From Pokkaliibacter plantistimulans (GTDB taxonomy: Bacteria; Pseudomonadota; Gammaproteobacteria; Pseudomonadales; Balneatricaceae), in NCBI RefSeq assembly GCF_003194385.1, contig NZ_LAPT01000015.1:1-64000 (forward strand): 64,000 nt of DNA, in the 5' to 3' direction. The notes beneath the pieces are model-generated. The model was given only the letters and a program-made list of their open reading frames with translations. It was not told the DNA's origin and did not search any database. How positions within the stretch are numbered: position 1 is the first letter of the stretch; every line of letters starts with the position of its first letter. Of the stretch, positions 19,061 through 28,975 are shown in pieces. Position numbers and translations under genes: made by a program.

Positions 19061-19585
19061 ATGTCCGTTATTATCGGGATTGATCCCGGCTCCCGCATTA
19101 CTGGATATGGTGTTATTCGCTTCGAGGCGGGGCGACTAAGTTATGTTGCCAGCGGATGTGTACGAATCACCGCTGAAGGCTTACCTCTTCGCCTCAAACA
19201 GATTCAGGATGCATTGCATGAGCTCGTTGCCTGGCATAAACCTGATGAGGCGGCGATAGAGCGAGTATTTATGGCACGCAATGCCGATTCCGCTCTTAAG
19301 TTGGGGCAGGCGCGAGGTGTGGCTATTGTCACGTTGGCTAGTCATGGTCTGGATGTGGCGGAATATGCAGCTAAGGAAGTCAAGCAGGCTGTGGTCGGCA
19401 AAGGCTCCGCTGATAAGGTGCAGGTCCAGCATATGGTGATGGCCTTGCTGAAATTGCCAGGCCTGCCTCAGGCGGATGCTGCGGATGCTTTGGGTATTGC
19501 CATTTGTCATGCCCATCGTTCTGCCTCAGCGACTCGTATTCAGGAGCAGCAGCTTCGTTCATTTACAGGGAGGGTACGTGGGTGA
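19061..19585 (+). CDS. ruvC: Crossover junction endodeoxyribonuclease RuvC
   Basis: RuvC is the dimeric resolvase that nicks Holliday junctions brought by RuvAB. The 174-residue product begins [18 protein letters not shown] with the first catalytic Asp, has the Glu in AIERVF (about residue 67) and the C-terminal acidic pair in [14 protein letters not shown]. Its stop overlaps the GTG start of the following TRIC-channel gene by four bases (GTGA). Confidence 0.97.
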   Translation: MSVIIGIDPGSRITGYGVIRFEAGRLSYVASGCVRITAEGLPLRLKQIQDALHELVAWHKPDEAAIERVFMARNADSALKLGQARGVAIVTLASHGLDVAEYAAKEVKQAVVGKGSADKVQVQHMVMALLKLPGLPQADAADALGIAICHAHRSASATRIQEQQLRSFTGRVRG

Positions 19586-20211
19586 GTGCGGAGGTTATTC
19601 TGCAGTCTCTGGACTATTTCGGCATAGTCGTGTTTGCCATGGCTGGTGCTCTGCGTGGTGAAGAAAAGAGCCTCGACCTTTTCGGTGTGCTGGTATTTTC
19701 GATAGTAACAGCGACGGGTGGGGGAACATTGCGAGATCTGCTGATGGGAAACCTGCCGGTAAACTGGGTAAAGGATAATGCCTACATCTGGCTGGCCTTG
19801 GCGGGCGGTACCTTTACCTTTATGTTTACTCGTTTTTGGCGTTTCCCCGTCGGGGCGCTGGCAGTGGCAGATGCCATCGGACTGGCGGTTTTTACTGTGC
19901 TGGGTGCAGATCAGGCGGCGCACATGGGGTTTTCTCCGCTTATCGTCATAGTGACCGCTGTCATGACAGGTTGTGTTGGTGGTGTGATTCGTGACTTACT
20001 GGCAAACGAAATTCCCTTGATTTTTCATAGAGAAATTTATGCTACGGCTGCCATTGTAGGTGCTGTTGTATATCTCGTTTTACAGGCTTGGGGATTGGAT
20101 GAACGCGTGTTCCCATGGTTGGCGATGCTGGTTGTGTTGATGTTGCGTCTGGCAGCATTGCGCTGGGATTTGCGTTTGCCCCGTTTTATGCGGACCCTGC
20201 CCCGGGCCTGA
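19582..20211 (+). CDS. TRIC-family (UPF0126/YicG-like) cation channel protein
   Basis: TRIC proteins are trimeric monovalent-cation channels of the inner membrane. The 209-residue product has about seven hydrophobic helices. It has two internal repeats, each with a glycine-rich motif followed by Arg-Asp ([11 protein letters not shown] near residue 48 and [13 protein letters not shown] near residue 135), the family hallmark. I chose the GTG at 19582 because it overlaps the ruvC stop and has GGGAGGG about 5 bases upstream; the open frame runs further upstream inside ruvC but has no site there. It sits between ruvC and ruvA and is probably co-transcribed, although a functional link to recombination is not evident. 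Confidence 0.88.
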   Translation: MSAEVILQSLDYFGIVVFAMAGALRGEEKSLDLFGVLVFSIVTATGGGTLRDLLMGNLPVNWVKDNAYIWLALAGGTFTFMFTRFWRFPVGALAVADAIGLAVFTVLGADQAAHMGFSPLIVIVTAVMTGCVGGVIRDLLANEIPLIFHREIYATAAIVGAVVYLVLQAWGLDERVFPWLAMLVVLMLRLAALRWDLRLPRFMRTLPRA

Positions 20212-20232
20212 GTCAACATATGGAGAAGTAAA

Positions 20233-20862
20233 ATGATCGGGCGCCTTGAAGGTGTACTGCTGGAGAAAGCTCCACCGGCACTGCTGTTGGATGTGGGTGG
20301 TGTAGGCTATGAAGTTGAAGCCAGTATGCAAACTCACTTTCGCTTGCCTGAACGAGGAAAAAAGGTAGTTCTGTTTACTCACCAGGTTATTCGTGAGGAT
20401 GCGCATCACCTGTTTGGGTTTATTGATCGCGGTGAGCGTGATGTTTTTCGTATCCTAATCAAAGCAAATGGTGTTGGCCCGAAACTGGCATTAGCCATTC
20501 TCTCATCTCTTGAAGTGAAAGAGCTGGTGCGCAGTGTTGCTGAGGGTGATATTGCACGCCTAATCAAGGTACCCGGTGTTGGTAAAAAGACAGCTGAAAG
20601 ACTGCTGGTTGAGTTACGTGACCGGTTGGGCTCCTGGCAGGGGAGTGACATTGCGGACTTTACATTGACGGGTGGAGCGCTTCCTGGCGCTCCTGCAGTT
20701 GCAGACGTTCGCCTTGAGGCAGAGCAAGCTCTACTGGCATTGGGTTATAAGCCTGCCGAAGCGAGTAAGGCAGTCATGCAGGCAGATAAAGAGCTGAGTG
20801 GGCAGGGCGTCAGTGTTGAAAGTCTGCTTAAGCTGGCATTGAAGTCCATGGTGGGTCGCTGA
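20233..20862 (+). CDS. ruvA: Holliday junction branch migration protein RuvA
   Basis: RuvA tetramers bind the four-way junction and load the RuvB motors. The 209-residue product starts MIGRLEGVLLEKAPPALLLD (OB domain). It has two helix-hairpin-helix motifs (GVGPKLALAIL and GVGKKTAERLLVELRDR) and a C-terminal RuvB-contact domain after a flexible linker. GGAG lies before the ATG. It is 21 bases after the TRIC gene and 57 bases before ruvB. Confidence 0.98.
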   Translation: MIGRLEGVLLEKAPPALLLDVGGVGYEVEASMQTHFRLPERGKKVVLFTHQVIREDAHHLFGFIDRGERDVFRILIKANGVGPKLALAILSSLEVKELVRSVAEGDIARLIKVPGVGKKTAERLLVELRDRLGSWQGSDIADFTLTGGALPGAPAVADVRLEAEQALLALGYKPAEASKAVMQADKELSGQGVSVESLLKLALKSMVGR

Positions 20863-20919
20863 GTCGGATGTTGCGTGAGTTTGGATTGATATGCCGTTGG
20901 CGAGTTAGGCGAGAATTGC

Positions 20920-21948
20920 ATGATAGAAGTTGATCGCTTTATAAGTCCTGCTCCGAAGCAGGGAGAAGACTGGCAGGATAGGGCGATTCGTCCAAAAACG
21001 CTGGCTGATTACGTTGGGCAGCAGCCGGTTCGCGAACAGATGGAAATTTTTATCCAGGCAGCGAAGAAACGTCAGGCTACTACTAATCAGCCAGAGGCAT
21101 TGGATCATACGTTAGTGTTTGGTCCGCCAGGTCTGGGTAAAACAACACTGGCCAATATTATTGCCAATGAAATGGGCGTAAACATACGCACCACTTCTGG
21201 GCCTGTGTTGGAGCGAGCAGGTGACCTTGCTGCGCTACTGACCAATCTTGAGCCGATGGATGTGTTATTTATCGATGAGATTCATCGCTTGAGTCCGGCA
21301 GTAGAAGAAGTGCTCTATCCCGCCATGGAGGACTATCAGCTGGATATTATGATCGGTGAGGGGCCTGCAGCGCGCTCCATTAAACTGGATCTCCCGCCCT
21401 TTACCTTGATTGGTGCTACCACTCGGGCAGGGTTGCTGACCTCTCCTTTGCGTGATCGCTTTGGGATAGTTCAACGTCTCGAGTTTTATAACGTAAAGGA
21501 TCTGACTCATATCGTTACTCGTTCTGCGACGCTTTTGGGAGTGCAAATCGAGGAGCAGGGAGCGTTTGAGATAGCACGCCGTTCCCGTGGTACGCCGCGT
21601 ATCGCCAACCGGCTGCTACGACGAGTGCGGGATTTTGCTGAGGTCCGGCACGATGGTCAGATATCCGGCGTAGTTGCAGAACAGGCGTTGGATATGCTGA
21701 ATGTGGACAGGGAAGGGTTTGATCATATGGATAGAAGGCTATTGCTGACCATGATCGAGCACTTCTCTGGTGGGCCGGTGGGTGTTGATAGTATGGCTGC
21801 TGCGATCAGTGAAGAACGCGACACTATCGAAGATGTTCTTGAGCCCTACCTGATTCAGCAGGGATTTATTATTCGGACTGCACGTGGGCGAATGGCTACT
21901 GATCGTGCCTATCAGCATTTCGGTCTGGAGAAACCGGCAGCTGGTTGA
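20920..21948 (+). CDS. ruvB: Holliday junction branch migration ATPase RuvB
   Basis: RuvB is the AAA+ hexameric helicase that drives branch migration. The 342-residue protein starts [12 protein letters not shown]. It shows Walker [10 protein letters not shown], Walker [11 protein letters not shown], sensor 1 GATTRAGLL, the arginine-finger LRDRFG region and the C-terminal winged helix with [14 protein letters not shown]. It is last of the ruvC-TRIC-ruvA-ruvB cluster; no terminator is obvious after it. Confidence 0.98.
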   Translation: MIEVDRFISPAPKQGEDWQDRAIRPKTLADYVGQQPVREQMEIFIQAAKKRQATTNQPEALDHTLVFGPPGLGKTTLANIIANEMGVNIRTTSGPVLERAGDLAALLTNLEPMDVLFIDEIHRLSPAVEEVLYPAMEDYQLDIMIGEGPAARSIKLDLPPFTLIGATTRAGLLTSPLRDRFGIVQRLEFYNVKDLTHIVTRSATLLGVQIEEQGAFEIARRSRGTPRIANRLLRRVRDFAEVRHDGQISGVVAEQALDMLNVDREGFDHMDRRLLLTMIEHFSGGPVGVDSMAAAISEERDTIEDVLEPYLIQQGFIIRTARGRMATDRAYQHFGLEKPAAG

Positions 21949-22101
21949 ATAGGTTGGTATCAAGTAAAAGTTTTGATGTTGCTGTGCGTTCGTTGCTATC
22001 AGGTATGGTCATGGTCGCTAAGGGATGACTGATCTAAGTCAACGTCAGGACAGAGGTGTTCAGTAGACTAGGATGTCACTATTTCGTTGGGGAAGACGAA
22101 G

Positions 22102-22419
22102 ATGGCTGGACTGACAACCTCCCATATCCTGGATCTACAGCGCTCATTGCTGAACAGGTATCGACTACTGATAAGACAGCTTACAGGTCTGGAGTCTGAC
22201 CTCGATGGCCATGTAAGTAGTAAAGCTGGCTTTCAATTAGCCTCTGTTAAAGATTGTATGTCGGAGTTAAGGCAGGTGCAGGAGGCGCTCGAGCTGATTG
22301 AGGAAGGGGAATACGGTGTATGTCAGTGCTGCAGTGCGGACATCGAACCTGAAAGGCTGCTTAGTCAACCTTTGACAAAACATTGCAATCAGTGTGCTTG
22401 TTCTGACAAAAAAAAGTGA
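22102..22419 (+). CDS. Short DksA/TraR-type zinc-finger protein
   Basis: The 105-residue protein has an N-terminal helical hairpin (LDLQRSLLNRYRLLIRQL, ELRQVQEALELIEEGEYGVC) and a C-terminal C4 zinc finger (CQCCSADIEPERLL then CNQCAC). This is the DksA/TraR fold that enters the RNA polymerase secondary channel. It is shorter than DksA (about 150), and I cannot see the paired Asp residues at the coiled-coil tip with confidence. The ATG at 22102 follows GGGGAAG; a TTG at 22087 is in frame. It sits between ruvB and tolQ, where many relatives carry ybgC. A YbiI/YocK-like function is possible. Confidence 0.8.
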   Translation: MAGLTTSHILDLQRSLLNRYRLLIRQLTGLESDLDGHVSSKAGFQLASVKDCMSELRQVQEALELIEEGEYGVCQCCSADIEPERLLSQPLTKHCNQCACSDKKK

Positions 22420-22515
22420 TCATCACAGGCAAAAAATATTGGCTATCCTCCCTCTTTTCTTTTGTTGTATCACTCTCTATGCTTTGCGCGCTCTGGTATC
22501 AAGGTGCCATGACGT

Positions 22516-22536
22516 AATAATTTGAAAAAAATTATT
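22516..22536. repeat. AT-rich palindrome upstream of tolQ
   Basis: AATAATTT (22516-22523) and AAATTATT (22529-22536) are perfect arms with a 5-base loop. A second weak pair (GGCTG/CAGCC) follows. It lies about 85 bases before tolQ in the only spacer that can hold the tol promoter; its role is unknown. Confidence 0.35.
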
Positions 22537-22620
22537 GCGGCTGCAAAATGACAGCCTGTATTCATCATCGGGTAAATCCTTTAGTCTTACATTTCCTTTT
22601 TAATCCCAGGAGATCATTGA

Positions 22621-23307
22621 GTGGCCGAACAGCATATGTCGGTATGGGGTCTCGTATCTAATGCGAGCGTACTGGTTCAGATCGTGATGTTGGCCTTGCT
22701 TCTGGCATCTTGCCTTTCCTGGATAGTTATATTCCAAAGGCGTGCTGTTCTTGGCAGTTCACGCAAGGCTCTGGTTGAGTTTGAAGACCGCTTCTGGTCT
22801 GGGATGGATTTGAGTCGTCTATACCGCGAAGTGGCAGCTAATCAGGATCCTGATAATGGTGTTGAAAATATTTTCTCATCAGGTATTAAAGAATTCTCTC
22901 GCATGCGCCAGCAGCCTGGCGTCGACCCTGAAATTGTCATGCAGGGTGTGCAGCGTGCGTTGAAAGTCGCTGTATCCAAAGAGCAGGACAAGCTGGAAAT
23001 TCATTTGCCCTTCCTGGCTACTGTGGGTTCTGTAAGTCCCTACATTGGTCTGTTCGGTACAGTGTGGGGGATCATGAATGCGTTTATTGGTCTCTCCAAT
23101 GTGCAGCAGGCAACTCTGGCAACGGTTGCGCCCGGCATTGCTGAAGCACTGATCGCAACCGCGATTGGCTTGTTTGCAGCTATCCCAGCGGTAGTCGCCT
23201 ATAACCGTTATAGTGCCCAGGTTGATCGTTTGCTCAATCATTACGAAACGTTCGCTGATGAGTTCAGTGCGATTCTTTATCGCAAACTTCACACAATGGA
23301 TGGTTAA
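22621..23307 (+). CDS. tolQ: Tol-Pal system protein TolQ
   Basis: TolQ is the inner-membrane proton-channel subunit that energises TolA during outer-membrane constriction. The 228-residue protein has three membrane helices: about residues 12-35, 130-155 (GSVSPYIGLFGTVWGIMNAF) and 165-190 (APGIAEALIATAIGLFAAIPAV). The last two are the MotA/ExbB signature. I chose the GTG at 22621 because AGGAG lies 8 bases upstream; an ATG five codons later is an alternative. It is the first gene of tolQRAB-pal-cpoB. ybgC is absent upstream. Confidence 0.97.
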   Translation: MAEQHMSVWGLVSNASVLVQIVMLALLLASCLSWIVIFQRRAVLGSSRKALVEFEDRFWSGMDLSRLYREVAANQDPDNGVENIFSSGIKEFSRMRQQPGVDPEIVMQGVQRALKVAVSKEQDKLEIHLPFLATVGSVSPYIGLFGTVWGIMNAFIGLSNVQQATLATVAPGIAEALIATAIGLFAAIPAVVAYNRYSAQVDRLLNHYETFADEFSAILYRKLHTMDG

Positions 23308-23312
23308 GCGTT

Positions 23313-23726
23313 ATGGCACGTCGTGAACGCCGCCTTAACGCGGAGATGAACGTAGTACCCTACATCGACGTAATGATGGTGCTGTTGGTTATCTTTATGG
23401 TCACTGCACCCATGCTGACTCAGGGTATCTCTGTTGAGCTTCCCAAGGCGCCGGCAGATCCTGTGGAAACTGAGCAAAATCAGGAGCCGATAGTCGTTAC
23501 TGTGAATGCTGATGGCCTCTATTTTCTCAGTCATGGAGGTAAGGACACCGATCCCGTTGGCTTGCCTCTTATTCAGGAACAGGTAGGTAAAATCCTTGCT
23601 CAGCAACCAAAGACCAAGGTGTTGGTGAGAGGGGATAAAAAGGTCGCTTATAGCCAGGTAGTGGAGCTGATGGTGGCTTTGCAGGAGGCTGGAGCAGGAA
23701 CCGTAGGTCTGGTGACAGAGCCCTGA
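23313..23726 (+). CDS. tolR: Tol-Pal system protein TolR
   Basis: TolR pairs with TolQ to form the proton-driven motor. The 137-residue protein has a basic N-terminus, one membrane helix with the essential Asp (NVVPYIDVMMVLLVIFMV) and a periplasmic domain of the ExbD fold. It is 5 bases after tolQ and 4 before tolA. Confidence 0.97.
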   Translation: MARRERRLNAEMNVVPYIDVMMVLLVIFMVTAPMLTQGISVELPKAPADPVETEQNQEPIVVTVNADGLYFLSHGGKDTDPVGLPLIQEQVGKILAQQPKTKVLVRGDKKVAYSQVVELMVALQEAGAGTVGLVTEP

Positions 23727-23730
23727 TACC

Positions 23731-24840
23731 GTGAGGATATTTTCTAGCCGTTCGTATTTCACGCCTACTGTCCTGGCAATTCTTCTGCATGTCTTGATTA
23801 TCGGTGCCTTTGTAGTGAACTGGGCTTTTACTTATGAGTCTCGTCCACAACAAATGACGCCTCGATATGTCAAGGCAGAGGTGATTGATCTCAAGGCTTT
23901 AAGCCAGGGTAAGTCGAAAAAGCAACCAGACAAGCAGCGCCTGGCAGATAAAGCCAAGGATGTTGAGCAGGAAAAGCGCAAAGCTGAAGAAACTCAGCGT
24001 ATTGAAGATGAAAAGCGTGCGGCTGAAGAGCAGGCCAAACGAGAGTTAGAAGATCAGCAGAAGGCTCAGCAGCAAGCTCAGGAAAAAGCTGAGGCTGAAG
24101 CTGAAAAAGTGGCTGAAGAGAAGAAGAAGGCCCAGGCAGCAGCAGATCAGGCTAAGAAGCAGGCTGCGGAAGATGCTCAGCGTAAAGCAGATGAAGCAGC
24201 TAAAAAGCAGGCTGAAGCAGATGCGCGTAAGAAAGCTGAAGCTGATGCTAAGTTGAAGGCTGATCAGGCTGCCAAAGCGAAAGCTGATGCGGAGGCGAAA
24301 GCAAAAGCTGAAGCAGACGCCAAGGCTAAAGCTGCTGCTGATGCAAAAGCCAAGGCAGACGCCGAAGCTAAAAAGCAGGCTGATGCCAAGAAGAAAGCAG
24401 ATGAAGCAGCAAAGAAAAAGGCTGCGGAAGATAAAAAGAAAGCCGATGACGCCAAACGCAAAGCAGATCAAGCCAAGCGTCAGCAGGAGTTGGATAAAGC
24501 GCTCGAAGATGAGCTGAATGCCGCTGAGTCCAGCGATGATGCGTCCGTGACTGATGCGATGGCTTACATCAACGAAATGGTGAGTCGTGCGTGGACACGT
24601 CCACCATCGGCTCGTAATGACATGGTTGTAGTGTTGCGCATCAACCTTATTGATAGTGGCAAGGTTGTGGATGTGAAGGTGATTAACTCCAGTGGCAACA
24701 CGGCTTTTGACCAGAGTGCTGTTAATGCGGTCTGGAAGGTGGTCGAGTTTGATGAGTTGCAGAAGCTAGACAGAAGTGCATTTGAGTCTAATTTCCGTAG
24801 CTTTAACCTGCGCTTCAATCCTAGTGATCTAAGATTGTAG
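23731..24840 (+). CDS. tolA: Tol-Pal system protein TolA
   Basis: TolA spans the periplasm and links the TolQR motor to TolB and Pal. The 369-residue protein has one membrane helix (about residues 11-33). A very long Ala/Lys/Glu-rich helix follows (about 60-255) with many AKAKAEADAK-like heptads. The C-terminal domain III is globular and TonB-like, with SSGNTAFDQSAVNAVWKV. It starts with GTG, 4 bases after tolR. The repetitive middle is prone to length variation between strains. Confidence 0.95.
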   Translation: MRIFSSRSYFTPTVLAILLHVLIIGAFVVNWAFTYESRPQQMTPRYVKAEVIDLKALSQGKSKKQPDKQRLADKAKDVEQEKRKAEETQRIEDEKRAAEEQAKRELEDQQKAQQQAQEKAEAEAEKVAEEKKKAQAAADQAKKQAAEDAQRKADEAAKKQAEADARKKAEADAKLKADQAAKAKADAEAKAKAEADAKAKAAADAKAKADAEAKKQADAKKKADEAAKKKAAEDKKKADDAKRKADQAKRQQELDKALEDELNAAESSDDASVTDAMAYINEMVSRAWTRPPSARNDMVVVLRINLIDSGKVVDVKVINSSGNTAFDQSAVNAVWKVVEFDELQKLDRSAFESNFRSFNLRFNPSDLRL

Positions 24841-24942
24841 CAATGTGTACTGGTACTGATCGGGGCTCAACCTGTCAAACCTGCTCGATAAGTATGGATT
24901 GCGGTGGTGGCTGGAACTGACTTTGCGAAAGTAGGTGTAGCT

Positions 24943-26235
24943 ATGTGGAAGAAGTTGTGGCTGGGGCTTGTTGCTCTTTGCTTTGCCAGTATGGCTCGTG
25001 CTGAGCTGACAATTGAAATTACCAAGGGTATGGACAACCCGACACCTATCGCGGTTGTTCCTTTTCAGTGGCAAGGACAGCCATTGAACGATGATATTGC
25101 CCAGATAGTCGGAGCTGACCTGCAGCGTAGTGGTCAGTTCAATCCTCTGGACAGAGGCAAGATGCTGAACTGGCCACATGACCAGAGTCAGATTTTCTAC
25201 CGTGACTGGTCCATTCTGAAACAGGACTATCTGGTGATTGGTCGTTTGTCCCAGGCGGGCGGCCAATATCATGCTGAATTTGAGTTGTATGACGTTTTGC
25301 GTGAGCAGAGAGTACTGTCCGGTCAGGTAAATGGCGGTATGAACAATCTGCGTGATATTGCTCACTACATCAGTGATCAGATTTATGAAAAATTGACAGG
25401 TATTCGTGGTGCCTTCTCTACACGTATTGCCTATGTTTCCGCCCAGCAATTTGGTGGTGGCAAAGGTAGTTACCGTATGATCGTTGCGGATGCAGACGGA
25501 GCACGTCCGCGGACAATTCTGGAATCTGGAGAGCCTATTCTGTCTCCTGCGTGGTCACGCGATGGTAAACGTCTCGCCTATGTTTCTTTTGAGACAAGCC
25601 GCCCTGCAATCTATATCCAGGACCTGTCTACCGGGCAGCGTCAGCGTCTCAAATCTTTCCCGGGGTTGAATGGTGCACCGAGCTGGTCACCTGATGGCCG
25701 TAAGCTGGCACTTGTGTTGTCTAAAGACGGTAACCCCGAGATCTATACGTTTGACTTGCAAACGCTGCAGTTGGAGCGAATGACCAACCATTTTGCTATC
25801 GATACTGAGCCGAGCTGGATGCCTGATGGCCAGAGTATGATCTTTACTTCTGATCGCGGTGGCCAGCCACAGATTTATAAGATGAATGTGTTTACTAAGG
25901 ACGTACAAAGGCTGACTTTTGTTGGTAACTACAATGCCAAAGGAAAGTTGAGTGCTGACGGTCGTTTCCTGGTAACCGTGCACAGAGAGTCGCGCGGAGC
26001 CAACTTCCACGTTGCAGTGACTGATCTGCAGAACGGAAGAGTTTTCTCATTGACAGATACAACACTGGATGAGTCTCCAAGTATTGCTCCTAACGGTACG
26101 ATGGTGATCTATGCCACTAAGGAGGGGGGACGGGGTGTGCTGTCAGTGGTTTCCATGGATGGGCGTTTCAAATATCGCTTGCCCGATGCCACGGGCGATG
26201 TACGTGAGCCTGCTTGGTCACCATTCCTGAACTAA
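24943..26235 (+). CDS. tolB: Tol-Pal system periplasmic protein TolB
   Basis: TolB is a periplasmic protein that binds Pal and TolA. The 430-residue product has a clear signal peptide ([19 protein letters not shown], cut before ELTIEI), an N-terminal alpha/beta domain and a six-blade propeller with recurrent PxWSPDG and P(S)W(M)PDG repeats. I prefer the ATG at 24943, which gives a normal signal peptide; the open frame starts at 24904. The spacer after tolA is about 100 bases. Confidence 0.97.
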   Translation: MWKKLWLGLVALCFASMARAELTIEITKGMDNPTPIAVVPFQWQGQPLNDDIAQIVGADLQRSGQFNPLDRGKMLNWPHDQSQIFYRDWSILKQDYLVIGRLSQAGGQYHAEFELYDVLREQRVLSGQVNGGMNNLRDIAHYISDQIYEKLTGIRGAFSTRIAYVSAQQFGGGKGSYRMIVADADGARPRTILESGEPILSPAWSRDGKRLAYVSFETSRPAIYIQDLSTGQRQRLKSFPGLNGAPSWSPDGRKLALVLSKDGNPEIYTFDLQTLQLERMTNHFAIDTEPSWMPDGQSMIFTSDRGGQPQIYKMNVFTKDVQRLTFVGNYNAKGKLSADGRFLVTVHRESRGANFHVAVTDLQNGRVFSLTDTTLDESPSIAPNGTMVIYATKEGGRGVLSVVSMDGRFKYRLPDATGDVREPAWSPFLN

Positions 26236-26314
26236 TCAGTTGGGTGTTCTGAGTTGGAGCTGACAATTCGTAAGTAAACTGCCATTAACTTTTGGTGATA
26301 CTGGAGAGATCCAA

Positions 26315-26818
26315 ATGAAACTGTCTGCTGTTAGCAAAGCCGTAGCTCTGGGCCTGTCTTTGGCTTGGTTGGCCGGTTGTAGCTCATCTGGCAAAACTAC
26401 CGATGCAGGTATGGGCCAGAACGATAATACTACCTATGGCGCTGGCGCTTCTAACGCCAACGGCGGTGTAGACGCATCTGCTATTGCGAACATTCCTTCA
26501 GTGTTTTACTTTGACTTCGATAGTTCAGAGATCAAACCTGAATACCGTGATGCGCTGTCTACCCACGCTCAATACATCCGTTCAAACCCATCTGTACACG
26601 TTCGTCTGGAAGGTAACACCGACGAATGGGGTACTCGTGAGTACAACATGGCTCTGGGCGAGCGTCGTGCCAAAGCCGTTGCTGCATTCCTGATGGATCA
26701 GGGCGTGAGCGCCAGCAACATTGAAACCATCAGCTACGGCGAAGAGAAGCCTGCCAACCCAGCAAGCAACAAAGATGCTTGGGCAGAAAACCGTCGCGTA
26801 GAACTGAAATACCAGTGA
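26315..26818 (+). CDS. pal: Peptidoglycan-associated lipoprotein Pal
   Basis: Pal is an outer-membrane lipoprotein whose OmpA-like domain grips peptidoglycan and TolB. The 167-residue precursor has a lipobox LAGC (Cys about residue 22), a Ser/Gly-rich tether and an OmpA domain with FDFDSSEI, GNTDEWGTREYNMALGERRA and NRRVELKYQ. The ATG is preceded by GGAGAG. cpoB follows after 9 bases. Confidence 0.98.
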   Translation: MKLSAVSKAVALGLSLAWLAGCSSSGKTTDAGMGQNDNTTYGAGASNANGGVDASAIANIPSVFYFDFDSSEIKPEYRDALSTHAQYIRSNPSVHVRLEGNTDEWGTREYNMALGERRAKAVAAFLMDQGVSASNIETISYGEEKPANPASNKDAWAENRRVELKYQ

Positions 26819-26827
26819 TCTGAGTAA

Positions 26828-27631
26828 ATGCAAATAAAGCCGCTGATTTCCTGTTTAATGATTGGAGCTGTAATCGGCTCCAGTAGCGTATTCGCCGACT
26901 CTGTCCCCGTTATCGAGGTGCAGCCGGTTGACGGTAATTCTGCAGGGGGGAGTTATATGGCTTCTCCAGGTAGTGTTGGTTCGTCTTCCAACGGCCAATA
27001 TGAACAGGTTCAGGCATTACAGCGTGAGGTCCAGTCGCTACGCGGATTAATTGAGCAGTTGTCCTATAAGGTTCAGCAGCTTCAGGATGATCAGCGAGAT
27101 CGATACTCGGATCTTGATCGGCGGCTTTCTGAGCTAAGCTCTTCGTCACAGTCTAGCAGTGAGACGGCGGATGCCGGGGCTGGTCAGGCAGCCAGCTCGG
27201 CATCCACTGCTTCCGCTGCTTCCGCTGCTGCAGAGGCACCAGCAGCTTCTGGGTCAGAGCAGGACGATTATCGGGCTGCTTTCGAGCTGGTGCGTGCGCG
27301 TTCGTTTGATCAGGCCGCAGTGGCGTACCAGAAGTTCGTTACAAAATATCCTTCCAGTTCTCTGGCTGGTAACTCGTATTACTGGTTAGGCGAAATCTAT
27401 CTCGTCAAATCTCCTCCTGATGTGGCCAAATCGATGGCTGCATTCAAGACGGTCGTCGATAAGTATTCAGATAACCGAAAAGTACCTGATGCGTTGTATA
27501 AGCTTGGCATGTTAAGTGATAAGCAAGGTGACAAGGCGTCGGCGAAGAAATACCTGCAGCAAGTGATCAGTGGCTATGCCGACTCGTCTGCCGCTAAGCT
27601 GGCGGGTGATTATCTGAAAGGTATTAAGTAG
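26828..27631 (+). CDS. cpoB: Cell division coordinator CpoB (YbgF)
   Basis: CpoB is a periplasmic TolA-binding protein that coordinates peptidoglycan synthesis with Tol-driven constriction. The 267-residue protein has a signal peptide (about residues 1-23) and an N-terminal coiled coil for trimerisation (VQALQREVQSLRGLIEQLSYKVQQLQ without interruption). A Ser/Ala-rich linker and three TPR repeats follow (YRAAFELVRARSFDQAAVAYQ onward). It is the last gene of the tol-pal operon. Confidence 0.95.
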   Translation: MQIKPLISCLMIGAVIGSSSVFADSVPVIEVQPVDGNSAGGSYMASPGSVGSSSNGQYEQVQALQREVQSLRGLIEQLSYKVQQLQDDQRDRYSDLDRRLSELSSSSQSSSETADAGAGQAASSASTASAASAAAEAPAASGSEQDDYRAAFELVRARSFDQAAVAYQKFVTKYPSSSLAGNSYYWLGEIYLVKSPPDVAKSMAAFKTVVDKYSDNRKVPDALYKLGMLSDKQGDKASAKKYLQQVISGYADSSAAKLAGDYLKGIK

Positions 27632-27691
27632 TCAGTAGGGTCTATTGGGTGTTTCATCCCTGAATCAGCGGGATGTACCTTTATTGATGCG

Positions 27692-27700
27692 TGGTATACT
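27692..27700 (+). promoter_or_regulatory. Extended -10 promoter for nadA
   Basis: TGGTATACT (27692-27700) matches the TGnTATAAT extended -10 form 45 bases before the nadA ATG. No clear -35 is visible, which such promoters tolerate. Confidence 0.5.
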
Positions 27701-27745
27701 GTGCCACCCAATAATTAATACACTACTGGTTAGCTTGGTCGGGTA

Positions 27746-28825
27746 ATGTGCAACATGCTTAGCGACAAAGACATCGCCGACAAGGTGCTTGTTAGAGAGC
27801 ACTTGGCTCATCTCAATGTAACCCCTGTACTTTCAGTTGAAGAAATCGAAGCCTACAAGACAAAGATTACGGCTCTGCTAAAAGAGAAGAATGCTTGTCT
27901 GGTTGCGCATTACTATACTGACCCTGTACTGCAGTCGCTGGCTGAGGAAACAGGTGGTTGCGTGGCTGACTCTCTTGAGATGGCGCGTTTCGGTAGTAAC
28001 CATCCTGCTTCTATGCTCGTCGTTGCGGGTGTTCGCTTCATGGGCGAAACTGCGAAGATTCTGAATCCTGAGAAGCGAGTGCTGATGCCAACCCTCGAGG
28101 CAACCTGCTCGCTTGATATAGGTTGTCCTGAGCAAGAGTTCTCTCAGTTCTGTGATCAGTATCCCGAGCGGAAGGTTGTGGTTTATGCCAATACCTCCGC
28201 TGCCGTGAAGGCGCGAGCGGATTGGGTTGTTACCTCAAGTTGTGCTTTGGATATCGTTGAACATCTGATGGATCAGGGCGAGTCTCTGATCTGGGGGCCA
28301 GACCGCCACTTAGGTCGTTATATCGAGCGTGAAACTGGTGCGGATATGCTCATGTGGAATGGCTCCTGCATTGTCCATGAAGAGTTCAAGGCAAAGGGAA
28401 TTTCTGAGCTTAAAGCCGTTTATCCCGATGCGGCCATTCTTGTACATCCTGAGTCACCTGAGGCCATGGTAGAGCTGGCAGATGTGGTCGGGTCGACCAG
28501 TCAGCTCATAAAAGCCGCCTGTGATATGCCTAATGAGACCTTTATTGTGGCTACTGACAAGGGCATTTTCTATAAAATGCAGCAGTTAGCCCCAACCAAG
28601 CGTTTTATTGAGGCGCCGACTGGTGGTAACGGCGCAACCTGTCGCAGCTGTGCACTTTGCCCATGGATGGCGATGAATGGTTTGCAGTCGTTGCTCGCTG
28701 TGCTGGAAACGGAAGATCAAGAGATATTTGTGGATGATGGTTTGCGAGATAAAGCACTTGTCCCGCTGCGTCGCATGCTTGACTTCACTAGCTCCCAGCG
28801 GCTGGCACTTGCAGGAAACGCTTGA
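27746..28825 (+). CDS. nadA: Quinolinate synthase A (4Fe-4S enzyme)
   Basis: NadA condenses iminoaspartate with dihydroxyacetone phosphate to quinolinate in NAD synthesis. The 359-residue protein shows [21 protein letters not shown], the three cluster cysteines in [22 protein letters not shown] and [13 protein letters not shown], and the substrate-binding PESP motif. It has its own promoter-like sequence and a strong terminator. Its position after the tol-pal operon and before bepA matches pseudomonad order. Confidence 0.97.
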   Translation: MCNMLSDKDIADKVLVREHLAHLNVTPVLSVEEIEAYKTKITALLKEKNACLVAHYYTDPVLQSLAEETGGCVADSLEMARFGSNHPASMLVVAGVRFMGETAKILNPEKRVLMPTLEATCSLDIGCPEQEFSQFCDQYPERKVVVYANTSAAVKARADWVVTSSCALDIVEHLMDQGESLIWGPDRHLGRYIERETGADMLMWNGSCIVHEEFKAKGISELKAVYPDAAILVHPESPEAMVELADVVGSTSQLIKAACDMPNETFIVATDKGIFYKMQQLAPTKRFIEAPTGGNGATCRSCALCPWMAMNGLQSLLAVLETEDQEIFVDDGLRDKALVPLRRMLDFTSSQRLALAGNA

Positions 28826-28855
28826 GTAATTACCTCTGTGCTACTTAAACCAAGA

Positions 28856-28885
28856 CGCCGGATGAGAAGCTATCCGGCGTTTTTA
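28856..28885 (+). terminator. Strong terminator after nadA
   Basis: ACGCCGGAT (28856-28864) and ATCCGGCGT (28873-28881) pair perfectly and are followed by TTTTT. Confidence 0.9.
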
Positions 28886-28975
28886 TTTGTTCATTCTGGC
28901 TCTGCCGGTGACTAACTAAGCAGGTGGCTGAATCCCTTATTAGCCTGCGATTGCTCGACGCCGTCTGGGGAGTGC

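Noticed and set aside
24220-24470. Tandem repeat or CRISPR-like array
   Set aside because: The repetitiveness comes from the Ala/Lys-rich TolA coding helix; repeats are irregular and remain in frame.
24046-24471. Hydrophobic minus-strand frame resembling a membrane protein
   Set aside because: It is the antisense of the Ala/Lys/Glu-rich TolA helix, whose complement naturally encodes Phe, Leu and Ser runs.
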